Below are positions 35,462 through 43,671 of a stretch of DNA of 64,000 nucleotides, piece by piece. The notes beneath the pieces are model-generated. The model did no database searches, was not told the DNA's origin, and worked only from the letters and a program-made list of their open reading frames with translations. The DNA is taken from assembly GCA_030427805.1 (NCBI GenBank), contig JAUICP010000003.1:641758-705757 (forward strand). Direction: 5' to 3'. Position 1 is the first letter of the stretch. Every line of letters starts with the position of its first letter. The position numbers and the translations under genes are program-made. Origin of the DNA: Bdellovibrionia bacterium (GTDB taxonomy: Bacteria > Bdellovibrionota > Bdellovibrionia > Bdellovibrionales > JAGQZY01).

Positions 35462-36943
35462 ATGAAGATACTAAAAACATCCAACCGCTTTTTTGCTATA
35501 GCTAGTTTACTTTTTGTTTTTAGCTTCACACCGGTTCTTGAAGCCAAAGAAACTCCCATGTCTGGAGCCAAACTGGGAGAGCCACTCCCGGCCAATCTCT
35601 TTGTGGAACTCAATAAAAGAATAAATCCGGCCGTCGTTAATATTTCGGCGACCGTGCTACAGCGCCCGAGTCGACGCAGCCCTCGTCTTGACCGCAGGGA
35701 CCCTTTCTTTGATTTTTTCGAAGAATTTTTTGGTCCGCAAATGCGCCCCCATCGCGGTCAACCCGATAAACCAAGAGCTCTGGGAACTGGTTTTTTAATT
35801 AGCCCCGATGGTTTGATTTTAACCAACAACCACGTCGTCGACCTTGAAGGCGGTAATATCAAAGTGGCTCTGACCGAAGACCCTAATAAATTTTACGAAG
35901 CCGAAGTCATTGGCCGCGATGTCCGCGGTGACATTTCGTTGATTAAGATCGATGCAGGAAAAAAACTTCCCTACTTAAAACTGGGTTCGAGTGAAGGCCT
36001 CGAAGTGGGTCAATGGGTTGCTGCTTTTGGAAATCCTTTTGGCCATTCAAATACAATGACCACGGGAATTATTTCGGCAAAAGGGCGAAGTATTGACGAA
36101 CTCAATCGCTTTCCCTTCTTACAGACCGATGCTTCGATCAATCCCGGTAATTCCGGTGGTCCCCTGGTCGATACCAATGGTTACGTCATTGGTATGAACA
36201 CTGCCATCGATGCCAGGGCTCAAGGGATTGGCTTTTCGATCCCCATTGATTACGTCAAAGATATTCTCCCCATATTAGAAAAGGGCGAGTCCGTTAAGCG
36301 CGGATTTATCGGTGTCAACATTATGGGATTTAACCCTCGTGTAGCTGCGCAACTTCAAGTCGATGAAGGCGAGGGAGCCTTGATCACACAAATCATGCCC
36401 GATGGCCCCGCCGAGAAAAGTGGTCTTAAAGAATACGATGTTATTGTTAAGTTCGGAAAGAAACCCGTTAAATCGGAAAGAGATCTGATCCGTGCTGTTC
36501 AAGATACGCCCGTCGGCAAGAAGTCAAAAATCACCATTCACCGCTTCAATAAGCGCGGCAAAAAGAATGTTAAGAATTTTGATATTGTCGTGGGCCAACA
36601 TCCCGAAGATCAAAAGCTTGCTGCGCGCCCTGAAAAAGTCAACACAGGCACTAAAGCACCTTTTGGCTTGGGCTTTAAAGTCGCTAATTCCAACGATGAT
36701 TTGCGAAGAGAATTCAGCATTAACACTTCTGTTCCCAAGGGCCCCGTTGTAACCAGTGTCGAGCGACGAAGCATTGCCAGCCAAGCGGGCCTCAATACGG
36801 GTGACGTGATTCTTGATGTGAACAAGGTCCCCGTAAAACGCCTTAGAGATGTTATGAAAAACCTTAGAAAAGGCCGAAATTACCTCAGAGTCGCGCGACA
36901 TTCTGGCGTGGCCCTCCTTTTTATGGACACAAAAAGTCAGTAA
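35462..36943 (+). CDS. htrA: Periplasmic serine protease, DegP/HtrA family
   Basis: A 493-residue Do-type protease with a signal peptide (about 1-28, ending EA) and a trypsin-like domain. The catalytic triad is intact: His in TNNHVVD near residue 123, Asp in GDISLIKID near 157, Ser in NPGNSGGPL near 230. Two PDZ domains follow (RGFIGVNIMGFNP from about 280 and LGFKVANSNDDLRREF from about 398). It degrades or refolds damaged envelope proteins. An Arg/Pro-rich segment before the protease domain is typical of the LA loop region. A terminator follows directly. Confidence 0.95.
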   Translation: MKILKTSNRFFAIASLLFVFSFTPVLEAKETPMSGAKLGEPLPANLFVELNKRINPAVVNISATVLQRPSRRSPRLDRRDPFFDFFEEFFGPQMRPHRGQPDKPRALGTGFLISPDGLILTNNHVVDLEGGNIKVALTEDPNKFYEAEVIGRDVRGDISLIKIDAGKKLPYLKLGSSEGLEVGQWVAAFGNPFGHSNTMTTGIISAKGRSIDELNRFPFLQTDASINPGNSGGPLVDTNGYVIGMNTAIDARAQGIGFSIPIDYVKDILPILEKGESVKRGFIGVNIMGFNPRVAAQLQVDEGEGALITQIMPDGPAEKSGLKEYDVIVKFGKKPVKSERDLIRAVQDTPVGKKSKITIHRFNKRGKKNVKNFDIVVGQHPEDQKLAARPEKVNTGTKAPFGLGFKVANSNDDLRREFSINTSVPKGPVVTSVERRSIASQAGLNTGDVILDVNKVPVKRLRDVMKNLRKGRNYLRVARHSGVALLFMDTKSQ

Positions 36944-36951
36944 ATTTTCCC

Positions 36952-36981
36952 GGGGGTTTTCGAGTCGATTTGAAAACCCCC
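36952..36981 (+). terminator. Rho-independent terminator after htrA
   Basis: GGGGGTTTTC (36952-36961) pairs perfectly with GAAAACCCCC (36972-36981), nine bases after the htrA stop. The T tract after it is short. Confidence 0.7.
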
Positions 36982-37159
36982 ATTTCATGCTCCTATCCAG
37001 ACATTAAATATTATGTTTCAAAGTCTCAGGCTGGCTGCCCTTTTGCATCATGTTGAGTCAGATTCAGAATTTAGTAAGCGCCGCATCATTTGAGCCGGTA
37101 AACTATTTAGACGGAATAGGCCATTTTTGCGACTTGATCAGCACCATATGGAGGATGCA

Positions 37160-37456
37160 ATGAATATCACCGAAGTGAAGGTTTTCCCAGTCAACGAAGA
37201 TAAACTGAAAGCCTACGTGACAATAACTATCGACGATTGTTTCGTTATTAGAGATCTAAAGATCATCGACGGCAACACCGGACTTTTTGTTGCCATGCCC
37301 AGTAAAAAGCGGAAAGATGGGCAATTCCGGGATATCGCCCACCCCCTCAATCAGGAAACCCGTGAGGAAATTGAAAAGAAGATCTTCGAGGCATTCGAAG
37401 ACGAAGTTCGTACCATGGGCCAATCCCTCGAAGGCTTAAAAGCAAAAGCCGATTAA
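37160..37456 (+). CDS. spoVG: SpoVG-family RNA/DNA-binding regulator
   Basis: A 98-residue protein starting at the ATG at 37160, preceded by GGAGGATGCA. The longer frame to 37127 has no ribosome site. It covers the whole SpoVG domain: MNITEVKVFP, LKAYVTITIDDCFVIRDLKIIDG, and GLFVAMPSKKRKDGQFRDIAHPLN. The family binds nucleic acid site-specifically and acts as a global regulator in firmicutes and spirochaetes. Here it is a single-gene unit with its own terminator and is the last chromosomal protein gene before the integrated element. Confidence 0.94.
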   Translation: MNITEVKVFPVNEDKLKAYVTITIDDCFVIRDLKIIDGNTGLFVAMPSKKRKDGQFRDIAHPLNQETREEIEKKIFEAFEDEVRTMGQSLEGLKAKAD

Positions 37457-37502
37457 AAAATGACTTTTATTTCCTGGGGCTGCCACCTCAGGCCTTGGTT
37501 TA

Positions 37503-37531
37503 AGCCACCTATTTGTTAGGTGGCTTTTTTT
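37503..37531 (+). terminator. Terminator after spoVG
   Basis: AGCCACCT (37503-37510) pairs with AGGTGGCT (37518-37525) and is followed by a T run to 37531. Confidence 0.9.
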
Positions 37532-37576
37532 GTTGATAAACCCCAGGGATTTCGCTAAGAATATTGGCTCATTTGA

Positions 37577-37652
37577 TGGGGTATCGCCAAGTTGGTAAGG
37601 CATCAGATTTTGATTCTGACATGCGCAGGTTCGAGTCCTGCTACCCCATCCA
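37577..37652 (+). tRNA. tRNA-Gln (anticodon UUG)
   Basis: The acceptor stem TGGGGTA (37577-37583) pairs with TACCCCA (37642-37648). The discriminator and CCA end are encoded (37649-37652). The anticodon stem-loop ATCAGA-TTTTGAT-TCTGAC gives anticodon TTG, and the T arm is CAGGTTCGAGTCCTG. It is the likely integration site of the element: the integrase gene lies 160 bases away, pointing toward it, and foreign genes begin on its 3' side. Integration into the 3' end keeps the tRNA intact. Confidence 0.95.
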
Positions 37653-37660
37653 TTTTAATA

Positions 37661-37691
37661 GCTAAGCTTTTGAAAAGCTTAGCTTTTTTTT
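37661..37691 (+). terminator. Terminator after tRNA-Gln
   Basis: GCTAAGCTTTT (37661-37671) pairs with AAAAGCTTAGC (37673-37683) around a tight loop, followed by an eight-base T run. It lies eight bases past the tRNA CCA end, so it may already be element DNA. Confidence 0.8.
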
Positions 37692-37717
37692 CGCCTAAAA
37701 TTTGAAATTTAGGTTTT

Positions 37718-37804
37718 GCGGAACTCTGGCGGAACTTTCGCGGAACCTTTTGAAAAAAGGGCTGAGTCAAAACTGACTCGACCCTGGTTCCGCAAAAGTT
37801 CCGC
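37718..37804. repeat. Helically phased GCGGAAC array at the attachment site
   Basis: Three direct copies of GCGGAAC start at 37718, 37729 and 37740, exactly 11 bp apart. Two inverted copies (GTTCCGC) start at 37787 and 37798, again 11 bp apart. Between them is the palindrome GAGTCA-AAAC-TGACTC (37764-37779 region), and CGAGTC-N6-GACTCG lies at the 3' end of the integrase gene. Phasing on one face of the helix suggests arm-type sites for the integrase or excisionase. The array could also fold into a hairpin ending the integrase transcript. Confidence 0.7.
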
Positions 37805-37814
37805 ATCAATTATT

Positions 37815-39065
37815 TCAACTGTTTACCACCTTTAATGTTCGAGTCGTTTTTGACTCGGCCAAAACTTCTTCCAACGCTCCCAAATGTTTTCGTTTCCAAC
37901 TTTCCTTTCCAACATATCTTCTGGTCTCCCGAAGATCCAAATGTCCAAGAAAATGGCTCGCCGCCTGGTAATCTCCCGTCTTGTTATTACCCAGTGTGGC
38001 CGCCGTCCTTCGTATGCAATGTGTCCCATTGGCATAATCAATCCCTACTTTTTTAAAAACCCTATTATAGGCTGTAGCAACTGTTTTACGAATCATCGGT
38101 CTCTGACCACGCCTAGAAAAAACCAAACCCTCTGAGGCTCCACCAGTCAATTTTCTCAGTTCCTCAATCTCATTTAATAAAAATTGAGAAATCGGCTGAG
38201 AACGGATCACACCATTTTTTGGTAGATCCTTAACGCTGGCATTCCAGTTTCGATCCCAAGTGATCGTTCTCGTTATCGTCCATTCCATTCTTTCGGTATC
38301 AAGGTCTTCCCAATGAAGCCCCAAGGCCTCACCAATTCTCAAACCTAAAAAATACTGACAGAGAGCAACAAAATAATATCGAAAATCCTTCTCCTGCTTA
38401 AGACCGCAAAGAAAACGAGGAAAATCTGTCTCTTTGACATAATTCTCTTCATTGGCGTTACGCGCCTTCTTTTTGAGCACGCACTTTTTGAAGTGAATGC
38501 TTAAAATAGGAAAAATAAACTGGGGATTTTTTCTTTCTCGGTAAAAACGAAAAATCTGTCCCAAAAACTTCAACTCACGTTTAAATGAATATCGCCTTTT
38601 AGAAGCTCCTTTTTTCCATTTCAAAATTAATTTATCAATATCTTCAATCTTAAAGGTTTTAACCTCTCTATCATGTAGACATTCAAATAATTTGAAATGC
38701 TGTTCACACCCTTCCCTTGTAACCTCTTCAATGTTTTCGTAGTTGAACTCTTTCCAATCTGATACCAAATCAAAAAACGTATAAACTTGCTTTTCACTTT
38801 CAAAGACTTCAGGCTTCGAGTGCTCTTCTAAAACTTCTTTAGACACTCCACTTAAAATTTCTTCTTTTGTTTTCTTGCCAAATTTAAAATCTCTGGCATC
38901 GGCAAAAGAAGAACAAACACAAGATAACTTCTTGGGTTTTCCATCGACATAAAAACGAAAGATAGAACGGTAACGACCAGTGGCCGTTTGCCGTCCCGTT
39001 ATTGGGTCAATTAATACTTCTTTATAAATTCCACGTTCTTTAGTTTTTACTTCTGTTCGCTTCAT
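37815..39065 (-). CDS. int: Tyrosine recombinase (element integrase)
   Basis: I start it at the ATG at 39065, where AAAAGGAGG lies eight bases upstream and the ATGA overlap couples it to the excisionase-like gene. The 416-residue protein has an N-terminal arm/core-binding half and a C-terminal catalytic domain. Arg is in GLRIGEALGLHWEDLD, His-x-x-Arg in THCIRRTAAT, the second His in FLGHLDL, and the Tyr nucleophile in ETRRYVG. All catalytic residues are present, so it should be active. It lies next to tRNA-Gln and reads toward it, as is usual for integrases of tRNA-targeting elements. Confidence 0.93.
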   Translation of the reverse strand: MKRTEVKTKERGIYKEVLIDPITGRQTATGRYRSIFRFYVDGKPKKLSCVCSSFADARDFKFGKKTKEEILSGVSKEVLEEHSKPEVFESEKQVYTFFDLVSDWKEFNYENIEEVTREGCEQHFKLFECLHDREVKTFKIEDIDKLILKWKKGASKRRYSFKRELKFLGQIFRFYRERKNPQFIFPILSIHFKKCVLKKKARNANEENYVKETDFPRFLCGLKQEKDFRYYFVALCQYFLGLRIGEALGLHWEDLDTERMEWTITRTITWDRNWNASVKDLPKNGVIRSQPISQFLLNEIEELRKLTGGASEGLVFSRRGQRPMIRKTVATAYNRVFKKVGIDYANGTHCIRRTAATLGNNKTGDYQAASHFLGHLDLRETRRYVGKESWKRKHLGALEEVLAESKTTRTLKVVNS

Positions 39066-39283
39066 GATGAACCTCCTTTTTCGGCCCATGCACAAAGTTT
39101 CCATGGAGCAAACCTCACTAAGCTCCCCACATATAAATGAGGAACCTCGTTTCGCTTTACTCGTCGTTTTAGTGTTCGTACGGAGACTTGCAAAAATTTT
39201 GCAGCCTCATCGTAACCCCACAATGACTCCTTAGCTATTCCCATTTCAAAGAACACATCCCCTTTAGGGATCGGCTTAAGCAT
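39062..39283 (-). CDS. Excisionase-like HTH protein
   Basis: A 73-residue protein with a winged-helix DNA-binding domain of the MerR/excisionase type: WGYDEAAKFLQVSVRTLKRRVKRNEVPHLYVGSLVRFAPWKLCAWAEK. Small proteins of this kind set integration direction. The stop overlaps the integrase start (ATGA), so the two are coupled. The ATG at 39283 has only a poor ribosome site. A GTG at about codon 10 after GGGG, or the ATG at codon 14, could be the real start without losing the HTH. A palindrome lies upstream at 39321. Confidence 0.75.
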   Translation of the reverse strand: MLKPIPKGDVFFEMGIAKESLWGYDEAAKFLQVSVRTLKRRVKRNEVPHLYVGSLVRFAPWKLCAWAEKGGSS

Positions 39284-39320
39284 CCTTAAGCTTACTTATA
39301 ATTATAGGTTTATATCGGAG

Positions 39321-39344
39321 TGGGATCAATAAATATTGACCCCA
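39321..39344. promoter_or_regulatory. Palindrome upstream of xis-int, possible operator
   Basis: TGGGATCAATA (39321-39331) faces TATTGACCCCA (39334-39344), an inverted repeat with one mismatch. It is 38 bases upstream of the excisionase-like start. It shares TGGG and ACCCCA elements with the 18-bp palindromes elsewhere in the element but has different length and spacing. An autorepressor site is the simplest reading. Confidence 0.5.
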
Positions 39345-39394
39345 CCCAGTTAAATAAAATGCACTCCAGTAAACGCTTTTAAAGGATTTTAGCC

Positions 39395-39757
39395 TCACAA
39401 ATTGACCTCAATTTCTTGGGTGTTTTGAGGCCGAGATTTGGCTTTTAAACGGCTCTTTTTCTCTTCTTTGTCATACTCCTTAACCATCTTCCTCATCTTT
39501 TCATATACCTCTTTTTTAGAGCCTGTTCGTGAGATCTGGCTTTTTACATAACTCAGCTCATCAATTAACCTACCTCTCAATAAGACTATTTCTTTCTCAA
39601 AAAACTTTTCTTTAAAAACCGAAGTAATAAGGCTTAGGAAATCAGATGGCCCACCTTGAACGGTGGCACCATCTGCTTTCAGACCATCAATCATAAAATT
39701 CAAATCCTCCGTTGCTTGAGGACTCAACGCAACTCTTCCAGCTTTCAGCCGCCTCAT
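39395..39757 (-). CDS. Small basic protein of the transfer operon, unknown
   Basis: The ATG at 39757 follows AAAGGAGGAAGAA and overlaps the upstream stop (ATGA). The 120-residue product is highly charged, helical and coiled-coil-like in its second half (SRTGSKKEVYEKMRKMVKEYDKEEKKSRLKAK). It begins RRLKAGRVALSPQATEDLNFMIDGL, which resembles ribbon-helix-helix-type relaxosome accessory proteins, but I cannot confirm that. It is the last gene of the transfer operon, before xis and int. Confidence 0.6.
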   Translation of the reverse strand: MRRLKAGRVALSPQATEDLNFMIDGLKADGATVQGGPSDFLSLITSVFKEKFFEKEIVLLRGRLIDELSYVKSQISRTGSKKEVYEKMRKMVKEYDKEEKKSRLKAKSRPQNTQEIEVNL

Positions 39758-40230
39758 TTCTTCCTCCTTTTTTGAGGTCGAGCCAAATTGAACTGAGGAT
39801 TTCCGATGATCTTCCATCGCTTGTGGCCTTGTATAAGCACACGACCATCCTCCTCAGTATGAGTCTCTACATAGTCCTCACGAACCTGGGGAGAAGAAAC
39901 AAAAGTATTAAACTTTTTCATGTCCACCCCGTCAAAGCCCGTGGTGATCCCATGAGATTCAAGATTAAATAATGTCTCCCTTCTTACACGGCTCTCCTTT
40001 TTATCAATCACTCGATGAATGATGTAAGCTGTCAGTCCACCGAGGACTGCACCCACAACAGCACCATTTGTTGTCTTCCTCTTATGGTCACTTGCTGCCA
40101 TACTGGAAGCTGCTAAACCTCCAACTACTGCTCCACTACCAACACCAAGAAGACTTGTTCTTTCAATACTTGCACAACCAAAATTTCCCAAAATAAACCC
40201 ACACAATATGATTCTCTTTACCTTTTTAAT
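39754..40230 (-). CDS. Glycine-zipper lipoprotein, apparently starting at ATT
   Basis: With the codon ATT at 40230 the protein begins (M)KKVKRIILCGFILGNFGCAS, a regular lipoprotein signal. TAGGAGG lies six bases upstream and an in-frame TGA precedes it. The only ordinary start, a TTG at 40206, cuts the charged signal region off and has no ribosome site. The mature part has glycine-zipper segments (VGSGAVVGGLAASS, NGAVVGAVLGGLTAYI) that may span a membrane, then a soluble domain and a basic tail. In a secretion operon it could play the VirB7/TraV role. The stop overlaps the next start. Confidence 0.7.
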   Translation of the reverse strand: MKKVKRIILCGFILGNFGCASIERTSLLGVGSGAVVGGLAASSMAASDHKRKTTNGAVVGAVLGGLTAYIIHRVIDKKESRVRRETLFNLESHGITTGFDGVDMKKFNTFVSSPQVREDYVETHTEEDGRVLIQGHKRWKIIGNPQFNLARPQKRRKK

Positions 40231-40387
40231 AATTCACCTCCTATACCTAAACTGCATCCATATTGGAATTTGTTCTCTTTTCTCCATTTTGAACAATTCC
40301 AATGACTTGCACTTGTTTTTCCAAAAATAGCTTGTTGAGAACCTCAACTTTAGAATCAACCAAAAAATCAACACTTAGATAACGCAT

Positions 40388-41152
40388 TTAACTCTTATCC
40401 TTTTGCACAAAGGGAAGATTCAAAGTGCTTGCCGATGAACTTTCTAAAACCACTGAGTCAGTAGCGTTCATGAGTTCATCAAAAGGCACCATGAATATTT
40501 TTGAACCCTTTTCTCCACGAGCCTTTTTATCTTCACGCTGCATTCTTTTCCCCAATGACTTGTTTGCAGTGACATAAAAAACAAAATTAATTCTCGGACT
40601 AAGATAAAAGTCTTTAAATAAACGCAAATAACGGGCTTTACTCTTCCAATAATGTTCATACTCAACAGCACCATTGAACAGAGTTCCGTTCACAAAAACG
40701 CTCATAAAACCGTCGCAATTAAGCCTTCTAAAATCCTCAAAGGGGTAATCGATGCCGCGACAAAGACCATTCTGAAGCTCATTCTCAGTCAGATAAGCCT
40801 CAAAGCCAGAAAGCTGCTGAAACTTATACCGAACATCTACTAAGCAAGCTTCATGCTCTCTGTTGCTTGATTTCACAGTGGTGTTGGACAATTCAAAGTC
40901 GTAGAGTAAGCGAGACTTCACTACCTTTTTTGACAAATAATAGTAACCCATTGGTCTATTGGTAAAAAGACAGTCGCGTTTAAGATAACCTCTATCTAGA
41001 AGCTTCTTCACCCTCCTACTCACAGCTTGGTTAGACACATCTCCAAAGACATCTCGTCTGATCTGACTCATTAAAGCTCCTCTGGTGGAAAACAAATAAT
41101 CAAAAAGACGAATGTCTCTTCTCGTTAACGCAAAACGTGTAGGCTTATTCAC
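40388..41152 (-). CDS. Replication-relaxation family protein
   Basis: I start this 254-residue protein at a GTG at 41152 because GGAGG precedes it by five bases; it overlaps the stop of the coupling ATPase gene. The longer frame to 41212 would lie mostly inside that gene. The N-terminal winged helix (FALTRRDIRLFDYLFSTRGALMSQIRRDVFG, then AVSRRVKKLLDRGYLKR) and the following domain resemble the Replic_Relax family found beside FtsK-like coupling proteins in mobile elements, thought to act at the transfer origin. No canonical relaxase is visible in the window, so it may recruit one encoded further right. Confidence 0.72.
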   Translation of the reverse strand: MNKPTRFALTRRDIRLFDYLFSTRGALMSQIRRDVFGDVSNQAVSRRVKKLLDRGYLKRDCLFTNRPMGYYYLSKKVVKSRLLYDFELSNTTVKSSNREHEACLVDVRYKFQQLSGFEAYLTENELQNGLCRGIDYPFEDFRRLNCDGFMSVFVNGTLFNGAVEYEHYWKSKARYLRLFKDFYLSPRINFVFYVTANKSLGKRMQREDKKARGEKGSKIFMVPFDELMNATDSVVLESSSASTLNLPFVQKDKS

Positions 41153-42647
41153 CTTTTCCTCCACTCTTATCAGACTCTTTATCAATGCTATTTTCTTGTT
41201 CATCAGTCTCATATTCAGTCTGAGTCACAAGATCTTGACGAGTTAGTTTATCTTCACCTTTGAAGCGGCCAGCTACAGTTTTTAGACGAGACTTAATCAC
41301 CTCAGTCTCCGCCAAAGGTGTTTGAACCTCATCTAAATCAACGCTGAATTTACTAATTGCACGCCCTCTAACAGTTGGTAGATCTTTTGCCTTTTTATTA
41401 CCAATGACAATGGCTGACCCCTGAACTGAAGCGACCTTGAAGCAAACACGCCCCTCAATATTCTCCTGAATGTGTGTACTCACTGTTTCTTTGGAGATTT
41501 TTTGAGTACCAAGAATCAAGTGGATACCAGCTGCTCTTGAAAGTTTTGCAATTTCATCGGTAACACCGACGGCTTTATCAGCTTCTTCTTTTTTAAAATC
41601 AGACACTTTTGATGGGGCATAAAGTAATGAACACTCATCCACTACAAGCAAGATGGGATCTTTTTTATGCTTTTTAAAATCAATAACTTCAGCCTCATTC
41701 TCTTCAAGAATTTTAAAGCGAGATTTCATCTCCGCCCTAATCTTTTTAAGAAGTGCGTAAGCTTCCGGAAGTTCTTTCACCACGACCGTATTAGGCAGGT
41801 CTTTAAAAGGTCTCATAGAGATTCCTTCCTTCAGATCAATGGCATAAACATGAAGATTTGGCGTGTTTTCCAACAGATTCAAAACCATCTGCCTAATAAA
41901 ATAAGACTTACCCATTCCTGTACTTCCGGCGACAAGCATGTGCGGAAGTTCAAATAGGTTCTGAGTGATGACTTTTCCGTGAGTCGACCCAACAACAAAA
42001 TCTCCTGGTTTGTTGGCGTTACCACAAACACTACTGTAGCTGACTTTTGTTGGAAGCGGCTTTTTAGAAAGATACAAATCCACATACTTGGGCTCGTCTT
42101 GTTCAAAAACACCCTCAACTTGTGAATTTACACAGGCCCTAATATGCCCACGCTTTTCCTCAAAGGTGTCTTTTGGAACCCCCATGGTGTCGATCTCAAT
42201 TCTTTCCCGAAAGGGACTAAGGCGCACTACATCTTTCACCACAGGGTACTCACCAATGGCATTTTTAAGACCAGCTTTCTTAAAAGCCTTCTCAATTGAA
42301 CGCATCTTCCTAATGCTTGGAAGACCAAACAGAACAATGAGACCTAACAAATACCAGAATAGCAAGAAACCAAAGCGCATCCACCAATTTGTCATTCCAA
42401 CATTGTAGACAAACTGTGTGGTCACAAGCTCTGGCCACTTCCAATTCAGCAACCACAAATGGGTATTGGTAAAAGACCATACAAAGATCAAAACAAAGGC
42501 TAAAACCAAATTGATTTTTGTTGTCTTTTTAATGGGTTCATTCAATGCACGAATAGAAAAGCAGAGGCAGTTTCCAAGAAACTTTAAAAAGTCCCAGATA
42601 CCGACCATAAACGCATGAAAATCAAAATCACTTTTCTTCTTACTCAT
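41145..42647 (-). CDS. FtsK/TraD-like coupling ATPase
   Basis: A 500-residue membrane ATPase that should link DNA substrate to the secretion channel. Two membrane helices (about 45-64 and 85-112) precede a FtsK-type motor with Walker A AGSTGMGKS near residue 238, Walker B ILLVVDECSLLY near 328 and the sensor LILGTQKI. The C-terminal tail is acidic. The size and two-helix N-terminus fit T4SS coupling proteins of Gram-negative elements. It lies two bases from the VirB10-like stop and overlaps the replication-relaxation gene. Confidence 0.85.
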   Translation of the reverse strand: MSKKKSDFDFHAFMVGIWDFLKFLGNCLCFSIRALNEPIKKTTKINLVLAFVLIFVWSFTNTHLWLLNWKWPELVTTQFVYNVGMTNWWMRFGFLLFWYLLGLIVLFGLPSIRKMRSIEKAFKKAGLKNAIGEYPVVKDVVRLSPFRERIEIDTMGVPKDTFEEKRGHIRACVNSQVEGVFEQDEPKYVDLYLSKKPLPTKVSYSSVCGNANKPGDFVVGSTHGKVITQNLFELPHMLVAGSTGMGKSYFIRQMVLNLLENTPNLHVYAIDLKEGISMRPFKDLPNTVVVKELPEAYALLKKIRAEMKSRFKILEENEAEVIDFKKHKKDPILLVVDECSLLYAPSKVSDFKKEEADKAVGVTDEIAKLSRAAGIHLILGTQKISKETVSTHIQENIEGRVCFKVASVQGSAIVIGNKKAKDLPTVRGRAISKFSVDLDEVQTPLAETEVIKSRLKTVAGRFKGEDKLTRQDLVTQTEYETDEQENSIDKESDKSGGKGE

Positions 42648-42648
42648 T

Positions 42649-43671
42649 TTAGCGAGTTTCTCCTTTAATAAATGTTTTAGTGAGGGTAACGATCAATTCC
42701 TTACCCTGATTGAGAGTCACATAAGCTGATTCACTTCTAGCTTCTTCAAGCTGAAAAGCTCCTTCAGTTTTTGCAAACTCAGATACACCATTGAGCATGG
42801 CGTTTTTTAAATTAGCTTTTTTAACAACATTAAGACCTTCACGGCCCAGAGCTTCACGTTCTTGAAGCACATCACTAGCCCCTGCCACAAAGCTAAAACC
42901 AAGAGTGGCTCCAGCCCTACTGCCAAATGCTGAGTGATAACTGCCAAGAAGCCCTGGAGAGAAGTCCTTGGCATCCACAGCGGAGGCTTCAACCTTAACT
43001 TCAGTCCCATCAGGGAGAACCCCTGTGTGAAAACTGATAAAAAGTCTCTTGCCTCGCCCTGGATAGCCGACTTGTCCTAAAAGAACAGTGTTTCTTGGTA
43101 GTCCCATGCGGTCTTTAAACTTTCCACCAAAAGGCAGAAGCACCCGAACAAACTTATCTGAATGCCTCGTATCCACCTGAGATAAGAGTTTTCCAATAAA
43201 GTTGGTCCCGATGGGTAGAGCCCTGTCACCTTGAGAGACGTTTCTTACAAGAACCTGTTTTCCAGCGTACTTGATTTTAACCCGTCCTTTTTTTTGACCT
43301 GGCTCTGGGTCACTACCTGATAACCGTTTGCCCTTCTTACTCCCAAGACCTTTAATATTTGGACCTTCTGAATCAGTGACGACCTCGCCGCCAGAATCAT
43401 CAATCATCTCCTCTTCAGTTGAGGCATCAAAAGCCGTGTTATAACTGCTCGAATTGTCCTCTGGTGAAAATAGAACACTACTGCCAATAGATAGAACTAA
43501 AAAAACAACACCAAGACCACCAATAAAAGTCCCAAGATTTAAAGTGTCTTTTCCTGAATACTTTTTAAAAAAGAAGGAATAAACCTTTTCTTTGGCGGCT
43601 TTCACCTTTCCCGTGGCTTTATGCCACAGGGAAGCAATCTTCTTCCAAACGCTTTTTAATCTAGAGATCAT
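42649..43671 (-). CDS. TraB/VirB10-like channel protein
   Basis: A 340-residue protein with a basic cytosolic N-terminus, one membrane helix (about 48-68), a disordered acidic/Lys-Gly linker and a C-terminal beta-barrel domain starting near residue 140. The motifs ALPIGTNFIGKLLSQVDTR and RNTVLLGQVGYPGRGKRLFISFHTGVLPDGTEV match the VirB10/TraB fold. Such proteins span from inner to outer membrane and gate the core complex. It overlaps the TraK-like gene by four bases and lies two bases from the coupling ATPase gene. Confidence 0.82.
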   Translation of the reverse strand: MISRLKSVWKKIASLWHKATGKVKAAKEKVYSFFFKKYSGKDTLNLGTFIGGLGVVFLVLSIGSSVLFSPEDNSSSYNTAFDASTEEEMIDDSGGEVVTDSEGPNIKGLGSKKGKRLSGSDPEPGQKKGRVKIKYAGKQVLVRNVSQGDRALPIGTNFIGKLLSQVDTRHSDKFVRVLLPFGGKFKDRMGLPRNTVLLGQVGYPGRGKRLFISFHTGVLPDGTEVKVEASAVDAKDFSPGLLGSYHSAFGSRAGATLGFSFVAGASDVLQEREALGREGLNVVKKANLKNAMLNGVSEFAKTEGAFQLEEARSESAYVTLNQGKELIVTLTKTFIKGETR

